Source of the DNA: Sthenelais limicola
Lineage: Eukaryota > Annelida > Polychaeta > Phyllodocida > Sigalionidae
Length of the DNA stretch: 64,000 nt
Reading direction: 5' to 3'
Assembly: GCA_942159475.1 (NCBI GenBank)
Contig: OW804096.1
Coordinates: 12,759,871-12,823,870, forward strand
Of this stretch, positions 44,801 through 52,654 are shown piece by piece. Position 1 is the first letter of the stretch. Each line of letters begins with the position of its first letter. The notes below the pieces were generated by a model, which saw only the letters and a program-made list of their open reading frames with translations, had not been told where the DNA came from and made no database searches. Made by a program: the position numbers and the translations under genes.

Positions 44801-44980
44801 CAGCCTGTGCACTGCCAGCGGGAGATTTACGATCTCATGAAAGAGTGCTGGAATCGCGACGAAGTGCAAAGACCAACATTTAGAGAAATTCATATGTTCC
44901 TCCAAAGAAAGAACATGGGATATGACCCGGTGCAAGACCAAGGCAGTTATAGTCAGAGTATCAATGTGCCTATTGTATAG
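23448..44980 (+). CDS. Ddr: Gene A: discoidin domain receptor tyrosine kinase, 5'-incomplete, ten exons
   Basis: Joined exons 23448-23537, 33155-33302, 33766-34290, 35744-35902, 37068-37358, 39130-39449, 40505-40635, 41491-41691, 42864-43098 and 44639-44980 give an uninterrupted frame of 814 codons including TAG; every junction is GT/AG and in phase. Order in the window: end of the discoidin (collagen-binding) domain (residues 1-80), discoidin-like domain (about 82-254), extracellular juxtamembrane (255-343), one membrane helix (344-367), Pro/Tyr-rich juxtamembrane (368-495), kinase domain (496-800) and a short tail. Kinase landmarks: glycine loop LGEGQFGE, Lys544 in VAVK, Glu561 of helix C, HRDLATRN with Asp649, DFG at 667 and the YxxxYY activation loop (Tyr675/679/680). 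Known DDRs bind fibrillar collagen and signal at the cell surface; that role is inferred from family. The signal peptide and first half of the discoidin domain are missing. DDR1 versus DDR2 orthology cannot be assigned. Confidence 0.95.
23864..24016 (+). mobile_element. Family J MITE, 3' truncated
   Basis: AGTCTGGGCTCAGAGTTAAG at left, interior GGAGTCCAATCACTGATATC; the right terminus is absent. Confidence 0.65.
24115..24309. mobile_element. GC-rich foldback element, long imperfect arms
   Basis: The left arm AGGACAGCTACCCGCCGGAC continues CATCTCCCCGCCGACTTTTA; the right arm is the inverse with one extra GGACATCTACC-type unit. Arms of ~60 bp differ sharply in base composition from the surrounding intron. 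Confidence 0.78.
25430..25790. repeat. CT-rich tract
   Basis: TCTCTCTCCC-type sequence on the + strand; open frames are compositional. Confidence 0.9.
26155..26890. repeat. Purine-rich tract with GGAGCA hexamer array
   Basis: 26160-26740 is GGA/GAG-rich; 26755-26880 is a GGAGCA/GGAACA array. The long open frames across it (Pro/Ala- or Leu-rich) are low-complexity artefacts. Confidence 0.9.
27470..27810. repeat. CT-rich tract with TCTGTCTGTC units
   Basis: Interspersed TCTGTCTG and TTTCTCTC blocks; Arg/Glu-rich frames on the other strand are artefacts. Confidence 0.9.
29244..29551. mobile_element. Element C, foldback with 16-bp termini
   Basis: GGTGTTTCCGATTTA at 29246 is mirrored by TAAATCGGAAACACC ending at 29549. 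The interior has an inverted pair around AAAACAATTTCT/AGAATTGTTTTC. A related interior occurs at 57235-57350. Confidence 0.7.
29646..30060 (+). mobile_element. Family D element, full copy, TSD AAAT
   Basis: Left terminus GTGATCCGTTTTAGGAAAAT, right terminus ATTTTCCTAAAACACATCAC, flanked by AAAT at 29642-29645 and 30061-30064. The target is the family A sequence ACTAAATGTGTAGAG. No open frame of useful length, so it is non-autonomous. Confidence 0.88.
30367..30506. repeat. Imperfect foldback, arms about 38 bp
   Basis: CCACTATTGCACTGT near 30393 is mirrored by ACAGTGCAATAGTG near 30460; outer arms AATGTGGTA and TACCACATT also pair. Confidence 0.7.
30602..30680 (-). mobile_element. Family A fragment
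   Basis: GTTGTACAATTCACTTTCAC, CAATCCTCTCAAATAACCC and AAATTTGAG match the first third of the element; the rest is missing. Confidence 0.65.
31480..31718 (-). mobile_element. Family A MITE, near-consensus, intact termini
   Basis: TGGGTCAGATTTTCAGAAAA at the left and its exact inverse at the right, flanked by TA. One of the least decayed copies. Confidence 0.96.
31820..32530. repeat. Four tandem units of about 190 bp
   Basis: Phrases TACTAGACTACTAATAT, GTGAGTAGTATATAACA and AGGTCCTTATGCTCAGT recur. Units 1 and 2 are almost identical (31870-32220), while units 3 and 4 have indels. Lies in the large gene A intron. Confidence 0.88.
32724..33020. repeat. GA-rich tract upstream of exon at 33155
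   Basis: GGGAGAGAAAGAGAGGGAGG repeats with GGGACA interruptions. Confidence 0.9.
33155..33302 (+). CDS. Ddr: Gene A exon: end of discoidin domain
   Basis: 148 nt, entered in phase 0 after ATTATGTTGCAG and leaving one base over before GTCAGTGT. Encodes [19 protein letters not shown] then [19 protein letters not shown] and [11 protein letters not shown]. The block (V)ARRVRFIP...VC(L/M)RVELYGC is the diagnostic C-terminal strand of DDR and coagulation-factor 5/8 type discoidin domains. The last Cys (YGC) is the usual closing half-cystine of the domain. The intron before it is 9.6 kb, the largest in the visible gene. Confidence 0.95.
33384..33608. repeat. Two-copy tandem duplication in a gene A intron
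   Basis: TTGTATTTGTATGTATAATA and TAATTAATTAGGCCTGTTCT occur twice, about 112-120 bp apart, with few differences, so it is recent. Confidence 0.88.
33766..34290 (+). CDS. Ddr: Gene A exon: complete discoidin-like domain
   Basis: 525 nt, the largest exon, entered with a split GAT codon after TTTCTTTTAG and left one base over before GTAAATAT. It carries the conserved DDR discoidin-like motifs [27 protein letters not shown] and [13 protein letters not shown], and ends [11 protein letters not shown], parallel to WMMFSEITFQS in human DDR2. WRNES contains an N-glycosylation sequon that sits at a conserved place in the family. The human pattern HCNNM..VQCYF is replaced by HANNM..ANVYF, so both cysteines are absent together. 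The reverse-strand open frame over this exon is an antisense shadow. Confidence 0.96.
34500..34725 (+). mobile_element. Family A MITE in a gene A intron
   Basis: The left end is altered (AGGGTTAGGTTTTCAGAAAA), the right end exact. A small internal deletion follows GGCTGCAAT. Confidence 0.92.
35058..35300 (-). mobile_element. Family A MITE in a gene A intron
   Basis: TGAGTCAGGTTGTCAGAAAA at the left, TTTTCTGAAAATCTGACCCC at the right. Confidence 0.9.
35472..35711 (-). mobile_element. Family A MITE ending 32 nt before a gene A exon
   Basis: Starts ACGGGTCAAGTCGCCATAAA and ends AAAATCTGACCCATA. Only a short T-rich tract and CAG separate it from the exon at 35744. Confidence 0.93.
35744..35902 (+). 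CDS. Ddr: Gene A exon: extracellular juxtamembrane, part 1
   Basis: 159 nt after GTTTTCCAG, donor GTAAGCTT at 35903, both junctions split after the first codon base. Encodes [20 protein letters not shown] followed by a Ser/Asn-rich stretch ending RKIPPSY. It has two sequons, NFT and NKT, and is rich in Pro, Ser, Thr and Asn, as expected of the flexible linker between the discoidin-like domain and membrane in DDRs. The exon has little family conservation; the call rests on frame continuity, splice sites and position. A family A transposon ends about 32 nt upstream of its first base. Confidence 0.9.
36320..37060. repeat. Pyrimidine-rich TCTCTAACAT array upstream of the membrane exon
   Basis: Dozens of TCTCTAACATCT-like units fill the intron up to 7 nt before the acceptor at 37067. 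Confidence 0.9.
37068..37358 (+). CDS. Ddr: Gene A exon: membrane-spanning segment
   Basis: 291 nt, acceptor CCCACATTAG, donor GTGAGTAG, split codons at both ends. Begins with an acidic/polar stretch ending [10 protein letters not shown], then a 24-residue hydrophobic helix [20 protein letters not shown] running on through four more Ile/Val residues, then the basic stop-transfer RQRQKK. This makes a type I single-pass receptor. The remainder is cytoplasmic and ends [10 protein letters not shown] ~740-bp pyrimidine-rich repeat runs up to the acceptor. Confidence 0.95.
37376..37470. repeat. Foldback segment in unit 1
   Basis: CTACACTCTATAGTCGACCTGT is mirrored by ACAGGTCGTGTATAGAGTGTAG about 45 bp later, giving an imperfect hairpin with arms of about 22 bp. 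Confidence 0.7.
37502..37707 (-). mobile_element. Family A MITE, unit 1 copy
   Basis: Starts AGGGTGAAGTCGCCAGAAAA with a ~35-bp internal deletion near the left end; right end TGAAAATCTGACCCAT. Sister copy of 38241-38467. Confidence 0.92.
37870..38114 (-). mobile_element. Family A MITE, present only in unit 2
   Basis: Starts TGGGTTAGATCTTCAGGAAA and ends GGAAAACTGACCCA, flanked by ..CTCTA and TATACTCG... The empty site in unit 1 reads CTCTATAGTCG. Confidence 0.94.
38241..38467 (-). mobile_element. Family A MITE, unit 2 sister copy
   Basis: Starts AGGGTGAAGTTTGCCAGAAA, ends AAATCTGACCCACC, same position in its unit as 37502-37707. Confidence 0.92.
38771..39025 (+). mobile_element. Family A MITE, chimeric interior
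   Basis: The left third matches the + orientation (GGCAGCTCTACACATTTAG), but from about 38870 it reads the minus-orientation interior (GGTTCAGAACACTGTTTAAC) and ends ACTGACCCATA. Internal inversion or a second copy at the same place. Confidence 0.7.
39130..39449 (+). CDS. Ddr: Gene A exon: cytoplasmic juxtamembrane and kinase glycine loop
   Basis: 320 nt after CATTTGCAG, donor GTGAGTAT, ending in phase 0. Encodes a Pro/Tyr-rich region ([14 protein letters not shown]) with candidate phosphotyrosine docking sites, then [20 protein letters not shown] followed by VYAVP, which parallels the DDR motif HYAEADIVNLQGVTGGNTY. It closes with [20 protein letters not shown], the start of the kinase domain and nucleotide-binding loop. 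In known DDRs juxtamembrane tyrosines recruit Shc- and Nck-type adaptors; that is family knowledge, not shown here. A T-rich tract follows the donor directly. Confidence 0.96.
40505..40635 (+). CDS. Ddr: Gene A exon: kinase N-lobe with catalytic lysine
   Basis: 131 nt, acceptor TTTTCTGCACAG, donor GTATAATC, leaving two bases (AG) for the next codon. Encodes [20 protein letters not shown] and then [22 protein letters not shown] follows the glycine loop exactly as in human DDR1/2. The Lys of VAVK is the ATP-orienting lysine (residue 544 of the window protein). The paralogous exon in gene B has the same length. Confidence 0.96.
40740..41230. repeat. CT-rich tract in a gene A intron
   Basis: TCTCTCTCCC sequence interrupted by a phrase repeated twice (CCTGGGTAA(A/G)A(T/C)CATAAA). 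Confidence 0.88.
41491..41691 (+). CDS. Ddr: Gene A exon: kinase helix C to hinge and insert
   Basis: 201 nt, acceptor GTTTCTTTCAG, donor GTAATTTA. Encodes [20 protein letters not shown] then [19 protein letters not shown]. The helix-C glutamate is in QKEVKIM, and the hinge is [13 protein letters not shown]. It ends in a strongly basic insert ([11 protein letters not shown]) where human DDRs have a Ser/Pro-rich loop of different sequence. The insert is partly kept in gene B ([10 protein letters not shown]), so it predates the duplication. Confidence 0.96.
42001..42130 (+). mobile_element. Family A fragment
   Basis: ATGGGTCAGATCATCGGAAA then CACATCTAGTAAATTTAGC; no right terminus. Confidence 0.65.
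42271..42495 (+). mobile_element. Family A MITE, first of an inverted pair
   Basis: TTGGGTCAGATTGTCAGAAAA at left (without its first T this is the family end); right end degraded (TTATACATGTTCTGACACCC). The next copy begins 5 nt later in opposite orientation. Confidence 0.85.
42500..42738 (-). mobile_element. Family A MITE, second of an inverted pair
   Basis: TGGGTCAGATTTTCAGAAAA at the left; right end CTTCTGAAAATATGACCC. It ends 126 nt before the catalytic-loop exon of gene A. Confidence 0.92.
42864..43098 (+). CDS. Ddr: Gene A exon: kinase catalytic and activation loops
   Basis: 235 nt, acceptor TTCCTATTCCAG, donor GTAAGCAA. Contains [20 protein letters not shown] and then DLATRN (catalytic loop), [20 protein letters not shown] (magnesium-binding DFG and the YxxxYY activation loop) and [10 protein letters not shown] (the family's substitute for APE). 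All residues needed for phosphotransfer are present. Gene B's exon is the same length and differs at 4 of 79 residues. Confidence 0.97.
43950..44160. mobile_element. Family F element in the last gene A intron
   Basis: GGGCCCGTTGCATAAGAAAT at left; GGAATTCTTATGCAACAGGT at right. Confidence 0.78.
44296..44515. mobile_element. Family F element in the last gene A intron
   Basis: GGGGCCTGTTGCATAAGCT at left; AGCTTATGCAACAGGTCCC at right, a near-perfect terminal inverted repeat. Ends ~120 nt before the terminal exon. Confidence 0.82.
44639..44980 (+). CDS. Ddr: Gene A terminal exon: kinase C-lobe, tail and stop
   Basis: 342 nt, acceptor CCTTCTTCTAG, phase 0, ending with TAG at 44978-44980. Encodes [40 protein letters not shown] and [20 protein letters not shown], the end of the C-lobe. 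The tail after GYDP is 16 residues, [16 protein letters not shown]. The last residues do not resemble those of gene B (ending NNPTSPYV), so the termini have diverged while the lobe is conserved. The 3' UTR begins at 44981. Confidence 0.96.
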   Translation, partial: GKFSCKSDVWSFGVTLWEILNLATEQPFDDVTDELVIENAGHYYRNDGLETYLPQPVHCQREIYDLMKECWNRDEVQRPTFREIHMFLQRKNMGYDPVQDQGSYSQSINVPIV

Positions 44981-45405
44981 TAGGAGTTATATAATTATAT
45001 GATATTATTTTATTATTATTAATCAACTTAATACAAGATTAGATAACAATAATATCCACTACCCCAATTGATTTGGATTGTGGTGGATATTATATGCGTA
45101 GGTAGTGAAGAAGAGGAAGAGGAGGAGGAGAAGAAGCAGACGTAGAAGAAAAATTCGCTGGAAGAACTTTCTGTTTTTTTTTAATTTCCTACTACTGGAC
45201 GATAATACAAGAAAATACCATGATTGTGATTGAAGATGACTTAAATGGTGATAGCTCTTACACGCGATCAGATAAACTTATATAAAGACAAGTGTTTGAG
45301 GGCATCAATCTATAATTATACATGGCACCTAAAGTATTAAAGTGGAGGAGAAATTAAACAAAATGTAAATTATTTATGTATCAGATCTATAGATATGTCA
45401 TTCAG

Positions 45406-45652
45406 GCCCCGTTGCACTATAGATGATGAGATCTATAATCTTAAAGGCCTCTTAGCACCATCGTACATTTACGACTACGAGGGCTTTACGATACGAGAGT
45501 TGTTGCATGAACTCGTGAATTTGAGGATGGTAGGAGGTCTCTCAGACTAGTCGGTGAATAAATGTATATAGTGCAATGCATGTTATGCTAGGAGGGGGCT
45601 AGGAGGCCTCTAAGAGTGGCTTACCATCCAGTCGTATAGTGCAACGGATCCT
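45406..45652. mobile_element. Family F-like element near the gene A 3' end
   Basis: GGCCCCGTTGCACTATAGAT at left; CGTATAGTGCAACGGATCC at right. Shares its interior with the copy at 19138. Confidence 0.75.
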
Positions 45653-45754
45653 GATTGTGATAGTCCTGTAGCTATGAGAAACTTATTATGTAATCAATTA
45701 TGGTGCACAAATATATAAGGGCTACCCTACAATAGGAATTTAAAGTAATAGAAG

Positions 45755-45983
45755 GTGTCATGGCGTTTGAAAATATACAATTTGCCAACAGCAATCCTTT
45801 CAAATTACCCAAAATTAAGACAGAAATCAGGTTTAAGATACGGTCAAACAGTTTGGACCAACATTACCAAATATACACAGATATGTTATATACCTAGTAT
45901 CTATCATTTTCGGGCATAATTTGCCAGAATTTACTAAATGTGTAGAGCTGTGGATTGTACATTTTCTAATGCCCTGACCCATA
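45755..45983 (-). mobile_element. Family A MITE downstream of gene A
   Basis: The left end is degraded (GGTGTCATGGCGTTTGAAAA); the right end reads TTTTCTAATGCCCTGACCCA. It may lie in the gene A 3' UTR. Confidence 0.82.
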
Positions 45984-46110
45984 AATTGAAATGATAGCAT
46001 AAAACTGAAGTGAATAATTCGAGATATAGACCGACTCAATGGACAGGTTATCTATAGGCCTGAACCTCATGTTCACTACGTACAGGATAGCATTTGTTTT
46101 CTATAAATAT

Positions 46111-46116
46111 AATAAA
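46111..46116 (+). promoter_or_regulatory. Possible polyadenylation signal of gene A
   Basis: AATAAA followed by an A-run, about 1.1 kb after the gene A stop. An earlier AATAAA near 45557 lies in a mobile element, and ATTAAA variants occur near 45338 and 45354. Which one is used cannot be told from sequence. Confidence 0.25.
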
Positions 46117-48509
46117 TCTAAAAAAAAAAGAAATCAGTATGCTCAATGATTGGAAAAAGCTACATGTTTCATATATGTCCTTGTAAAAAATGGCTTCGAC
46201 GCTATACTCGCCTTTTAATTATACTCAACAATCGGCCTGAAGGACGAGACCGACTTAGCCGATTTCTTTCATACATCGGTTGGTCAATCGGCTTAGTGTG
46301 TGTCATGCCTTACAAGTGAAGATTGCATAAGAAGGGCCTATGTCTATGCTACACAAATATGACTAAAACGACTGATCATGAAATCGTTGAAAGGGACTAT
46401 AAATATTTTGAATAATTCACGCCAAAGATAAGATAAAAGAGACGGAAGGAATACAGGACGGAGATTTTGATTAATATCAAGCTAAAGCTACTATAGAAAT
46501 GGACTATAATCATATTAAACTATCCAAAAATTCCCTATGATTAAATGGGTGTAAATATATTATATATAGAATCTGTTGAAATACATATTTTTAATACATA
46601 CAGGTATAACCAATACGCAGTGATAAACCAAAATTCACTCAAATGAGTGAAAGGGATACATTAACCGATGCCTACACCTGCTTCTCAACATCTTCGAATG
46701 ATTTGCGTTGATTGACTATGGCTTTTTTGTGGGTTTCTCTTCATAAAATATGGATCTTTTGGTGGTTTTATTTTGACTGAAAATGGTTCTATTCGAGTTG
46801 TGACTTGCGGTCTCGAAGAATGCTTCCTAAGGAAGTGCGGTCTTAAAATGAAGCCAATTTTGATTTTCTTTCTCGTGTAAAAATGTTTTTATTGTGTATA
46901 GAGGTTATTTTATAAATTGTATATAAAAGTGTGGTCAGACATATCGCATATTTCCAACAGTTGCACGATCTTATATAAATTTGCAACAGAGAACATGAGA
47001 TGATGATTGAATCGGAAGGAGATGCATTAATTCGCTTTGGATTTAATCAAAGTGAATTATAATAGACATAATCTTGTAATAATTCTGTTCTTATCCATTA
47101 AAATAAGCCACGAAAGCGTTTGCAAGAAGAATGATTATGTAATAATATGTAGTGCTTACAAAAAAATGCCCAAATGGTTCATTTACCTACACCACCAGTG
47201 ACAAAATTGAACATGCAGTAATTTGAGTAGCATACTATACTTCAAATGTATGAAAATAAATCATCTGTAATTTTCAATTATACTGCTGATGTGTGTCAAA
47301 TTGTACCAAAGATGTATTTTTAAATAAATATGTAATCAAATTTAGGAATATCAACCAAATTCTAATGAAAAAAAGCAGTTTACTCCAATCATCATAACCG
47401 GTATTAATCAATATAAATGTTTCAATGGATGAAGTTTATAGAAAAGATATATTTATCATTGATAAGGGTCTGGCCAGCTATAAATGTATACATGGGTTTT
47501 TGTTTAACACAACAATTCAAATTGGAAAATATATAAATGTCCACTAGAAGAAGTGTCATAGACTTCGAGTACATTTGTTTATATTTGCTCAATTAAAAAA
47601 AAAGATTCACAACATTTGATAATGTTTATACATGTTTCGTTGGCCATGCCTTTATTCGTACTGGATATGTTTGTACATAATATGTTATTATATCAAACAA
47701 AAGAGTGACAATTGAATAGGGAGGTTCAGCAAGACTAACTTATACGTAAGTTTACGTTTCCGTATCCCTATCTCCTATATACAAACATAGTTTAAAAGGA
47801 ATAAAGAGATTCAGCAAGACGTAATGTAACATATGAAGCCAAATGTTTCATATAAAAAAGTATCTTTTATGCATAAAAATGCGACGTAATTCACTAAAAA
47901 GATACGGATACGGTTACGCAATTGAGATAAGTTTGCTTGGAGAAACTCCCTAATAACTCTAGTTGGATGACTCAAACCCTCCTGATCATAATCATACATT
48001 GATCAAATGGTTGTGGAAACAAAAATAAAACCATTACCAAATATTCAATGATGAAGGTTTTCAGGCATTAATAAAAAATAATGCACCTTTATATCAAAGA
48101 TGTACTGGGTGTATTTAATAAGATAAATGTCCTGAGAAGTGTGAAAATAATGTAAATAATCATGTATTATAGCCCAAAAACCTTAGGCCCTGCATTATAT
48201 TGGCCTTCCCCACCCCTCTACCCATATATCATCATATATATATATTCAACCCTTTTGATTGGGGGTGAAACAAAGATAAGATGGCCTATTCCTTGCAAGG
48301 AAGGGTTACAACGTGTATTATAATGATATTTAATTATATATGAGAGGAGGAGGAGGATATAAACTATGCGCCTGGTGGTCATATAATAATATGATAATCG
48401 TGTCAATACAAGCTTTACATTGTTAATAAAATTAATAAAAAAAATAATGTGTCTGTTATTTATTTATTAATACATAGCTGCCCAATACATGGGGAAGTAT
48501 GATTACTCC

Positions 48510-48795
48510 TTTCAGCAATATTTTCTTCAAAACGCAAGAATATATTTAATACAATCTAAACATCAGAACGTTCCAATGAAGAGATCTTGTGAAAAAACAC
48601 TTTGAAAAATATCAACTTTGCGACTTGTGACTTATTTTCCTAAAAAAACATTTGTATGAGATACGCGGTCTTTACGCCTAAAAGAATTGGGCACCACAAC
48701 AATGAAAACATTCCTATGAAGAGTTCTTGTGGAAAACAAATTTGAAAAATATCCTTTTTTCGACTTTAGTCTCATTTTCCTGTAACACATCATAT
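48510..48795 (+). mobile_element. Two family D right-end fragments in tandem
   Basis: TTGCGACTTGTGACTTATTT near 48608 and TTCGACTTTAGTCTCATTTT near 48758, the second ending TGTAACACATCAT. Left termini are missing. Confidence 0.6.
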
Positions 48796-49196
48796 ATAAA
48801 CGACAATGACAATGGGTACAACTACATATCTTCCAGGATGTTCATCAATTCAACAAAACTGTGACAATAATATAGAGAAAATATATTTAAATATATTGAA
48901 TCATATACTGATGAAGTCTAATGTAGCTCGAGACGTTCCCAATAAAGGCAAAACCAAACACAATTCCCCATTTCCAGTCCCCTCTGTTTTGGGCCTAACC
49001 CTATCCACTCAAGGAAAATATATTTAAACATACATGTTAAGGCAAGGCGGGTCGTAAGAGCGCTTCAATGTTGCTGTTCTAAATAGATAAATCCGTAATT
49101 TATGCACATTCTAAATTGAAAGTTACTAGATGGCTTGCTGTACCATTAACTGCACGAAATCGGTCCAAACACAAGGTAAATTGTGACGTGGCATCG

Positions 49197-49395
49197 AGGC
49201 GCCTGAGGCATAAGAAATCCTTACTTAAAATAATCTCTGTTAAGCTAATTATCCTTGCTCAGGTCAAACAATTCCTACTGTAGAAATGACAGTCAGCATT
49301 GTGTGTATAGCAAATCCCTTCCCTAAAAGTTCTTTAGCGAGGAGACCTAGCAAAGAAGGAGAATATCAAGTAAGGATTTGTTATGCAACGGGCCC
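49197..49395. mobile_element. Family F element
   Basis: AGGCGCCTGAGGCATAAGAA at left; TTTGTTATGCAACGGGCCCC at right. Confidence 0.72.
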
Positions 49396-49417
49396 CCTGG
49401 GAATCCATGAAACCTTT

Positions 49418-49460
49418 AATTCAATTCAATTCAAGAATTCTTTATTGCTGATGTTCGTAC
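49418..49460 (-). repeat. Retroposon 3' end with (TTGAA)n tail, reverse
   Basis: AATTCAATTCAATTCAAGAA then TTCTTTATTG; the inverse of the 11030 copy. Confidence 0.55.
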
Positions 49461-50264
49461 AATAAGGTGGTCCAACTATCTAAATAAACATGCGTCTACA
49501 TAGGTCTTCCGTTGGATGCCTGATTCCCGTTTTTGAGCTTTCTTTTGTTTACTCTATTTCTACACTCTCCCGCGCACCGTACCCGGGCGATACGGAGCGG
49601 CGAGCTTTTTCGTCTTCAGTGTGACGATTTTTGTCTACCGAGCACCACGAACGCTACTGGTGAACTGTGGTGACGAAATTGCGTGAACTTCTGATACGAA
49701 AAACGGTCATTTGAATCACGAAGACGAAATATGATATGCTCCGTATTCACGCTCCGTTTTTCGTATTGAGTTTTGAGAACTACATAGGTACAGAAATGTC
49801 TAAAGAATTTTTTAGAAAAAATAAAATTCATTGAATCTCTACAATCGTTGGTGTACATATAGCAGGGTATATGAGCATAATGCATGCGAAGTTTGGGAAG
49901 GCTGGGACTAATATTTCGATTCCTACACCTATGTTTCAGATACTTATATTTTCCCTATCATTTTGCCTTATTTCGGCCTCATTAAGCAAATACATGTTTT
50001 CTTCAAAAGTCAATGGTAGGCCTATGGGTGTGATCTAAATTGCGCATATAATGCGCATTCAAAATCACGCCTAAATACTCGTTATAAAGCAGCCACAACA
50101 AGACATACCTGGCAGTGCTCACTCACCTAGCATTCACACTTACTGTCACGCACCTGACACGCCATTCTCTGACACTCATACTGACTCTCTAATAGCAAGT
50201 CAAATTAAGATTAAGAAACCCCTACACACAAAGCTAAATGATGTACACCTATTTATATAACTAT

Positions 50265-50600
50265 GAGGAATAAATCCTCCAGAAACAGGAACATTCCAAT
50301 AAAGAAATCCTGTGAATAAATTACTTTGAAAAATATTGATATATAATAATGATATAAAATGCATTTTATATTGGTTCGAACGACTTGATGCGGCCGACGG
50401 AAATAATTATTTACGAAGAAAGTAATAGCCTGATTATAAATCTGAAAACATGGCTGTCTTCCTGACATTCATGGGGTTCGGGGATAATTTTTATATTCAG
50501 ATCAGACGCATTTTGAGGGAGTTATGAGCTATCTAAAGCAGAAAGAAATATTGTTGAGTTTTTTTTCTATTCTGGCACATTTTCCTGTAACTCATCACAC
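50265..50600 (+). mobile_element. Family D fragment, interrupted
   Basis: GGAACATTCCAATAAAGAAA, then TCCTGTGAATAAATTACTTT, and a right end near 50568 reading CATTTTCCTGTAACTCATCAC without its first C. The intervening 200 bp are unrelated. Confidence 0.5.
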
Positions 50601-50719
50601 ATATACCTGGATATATTCAATATATATTCATGAAAAAAACCATTCCCTGCTCTTCCTCTCCTTTCCCGCCCATCTCTTTCTTACTTTCTTTCAATTGCAA
50701 TCCTGTCTTACACACAGCT

Positions 50720-50798
50720 GGTTCTGTGGTGTAGTGGTTATGATGCTCGCTTGTGAACCCCAAGGTTCTTAGATCGAACCCAAGCATGGGTAAGTTTT
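50720..50798 (+). repeat. tRNA-like SINE head or tRNA pseudogene
   Basis: TGGTGTAGTGG fits the polymerase III A box and GATCGAACCC the B box at normal spacing; a T-run follows. The acceptor and anticodon stems do not pair, so it is not a working tRNA. Confidence 0.6.
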
Positions 50799-51481
50799 TT
50801 TTCTCTGTTTGGTTCTACTCTAGTGGCCGTCATAGACCAATGGTCACGCCAGCTTGTCTGTCACTGGCCGGCCGGCCGGCCGTAGGGGTCTAAGGGATGA
50901 GGAGACTAATCCTTTAGCTTTCCCAAGTACGAAAAACGGGTACGAAAAACGCTGTGACGAAAAAAATCGTATCAAAAGTGGGGACAAGAAATTCGTATCC
51001 AATTTCGTATTGCGCGGATACGGCGGGCGGGAGAGTGTACTATGGTTTTCTAAGACTTCCATGGTGTTTTTAATGAGATGATAAGATACAATGGTTTTTC
51101 CGAGTATGAACGGTTGATGAGTACATTACAAGGTTTTAACATGAGTCGGTGATACAGTTTGTCCGGGTATGTGATGTACTTCAGACGGTAACATTTATAA
51201 GGCAGGGTACAGCATAGCATAGCTTGTTTGAAGTGGCATGAGTAGCACTTGTATTTGACATGAGGTAACCCATCCTACGTAGAGTCAAGATTCCTGAATT
51301 AAAATTGAAGTGTGGAACATAAACACGGCAACCTTACCCTGTACACTCTGGCATTAGGTTCAGTATTTCTGGTACTAACCTGGGATCCTTTTCCCTTGAA
51401 GTCGTCTCTTCTAGAAAAATATTTTTAAAAAATGCCATCTTCTTTATCTCCTCTCCATCTTCTTCGCTCTTCTGTCTATTT

Positions 51482-51880
51482 GCGATGTGTTATAGGAAAA
51501 TGAGTCCTAAGTCGCAAAATTGATATTTTTCAAAGTGATTTATTCACAGGATATCTTTGTGGGAATGTAATAATTCTTAGGATACCTGATATCTTAAATC
51601 GTACGAATACATGTTCCAAATTTCGAGACAGTGTATTAAATAAATACATGCATTTATGTGGTCATCCTATAGAGTATATTTAGCTACTTTACTAGTGATC
51701 ATCTGCCCAGAAATATTGCAAACTATTTTTCTCAAACATAGAAATATCAAACTTAAAATATGGAAACATTTATTAGATGATACTTGCATTAGAATCGCCT
51801 TAATCTCCTATTTTCAAGTATGATGACATCTCAAAATCCAATTTTTGCGATTTGTGACTCATTTACCTGAAACACATCAC
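51482..51880 (+). mobile_element. Family D element, full copy, TSD ATTT
   Basis: Left GCGATGTGTTATAGGAAAAT, right CATTTACCTGAAACACATCAC without its first C; ATTT at 51478-51481 and 51881-51884. The interior carries AGAGTATATTTAGCTACTTT. Confidence 0.88.
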
Positions 51881-52654
51881 ATTTCCTTCTCCCCGTCCCT
51901 CTCTCTCCTTCCATTCGGTTTCCTAGTCATGTTCCCTGCTCCTTCCATCTCCCCCTGAATATCCCAATAATATGGATGATCTTCCAGATCGCACATAACA
52001 TCACAAGTTTCTTAGACATTAATTAACTTCCATCCGCCTAAATGCGGGGGTAGTAACGAAGAACTACCGGACAAAATGTTCTTGTTCCTGCTTTCATTAA
52101 CTACTCATGGTGTTAGAAGGGAGGAGGAAACAGAGCTATCGACCACGTGTATATCCGGTTCATGTTACCGAAAAGCTACACATATAAAATAAAAAAGCTA
52201 AAAGTACTTTAAAACTACATGGCCGAACCTTCAAGCAGAGTACTTTACCCCCACCTATAACAGACAAGATGAAAAAAACACCAGAGCTACTTGCACCAAG
52301 TTCACATAGATCTGTTTGATATCCAATGAAGAAATAAAGCAACTGGGATTTTTCAAGCTAAAAGCAAGATTATTTTCAAACCAAACACTCCGAGATACGT
52401 ACACCCAATCCACTGGGAGCGCACACGTCCGCTGCGTTCCTCCTGACGTTCTGACGTTACAGGAGCAGACGTACGCCACAGGAGACACCTTGTGGATCTG
52501 GCGGGAACTACGCGTAAGGTGAGTGATATTAGGGAATATGAGCATTCATTCAACTCCCTGTCCGCTATAGGCTTACCTGGCAAATAGACAGCCACAGATG
52601 TTGGGGAATTAGGGGAAAAAAAGTAGAAAGTATACTAGTAAGCAGCTATTAACA

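Larger units (their letters stand above)
49561..51044. mobile_element. Possible 1.5-kb element with ~35-bp terminal inverted repeats
   Basis: TACACTCTCCCGCGCACCGT at 49561 is matched, inverted, by a segment ending GGGCGGGAGAGTGTA at 51041. The inner parts (ATACGGAGC, CGAAAAACGG blocks) also correspond. There is no long open frame between them. A similar single end, CTACACTCTCCCTCACAC, is at 39905. Confidence 0.5.

Noticed and set aside
50720..50790. Functional tRNA gene with a His-like GTG anticodon
   Set aside because: A and B boxes match, but the anticodon stem and acceptor stem do not pair; a SINE head or pseudogene is more likely.
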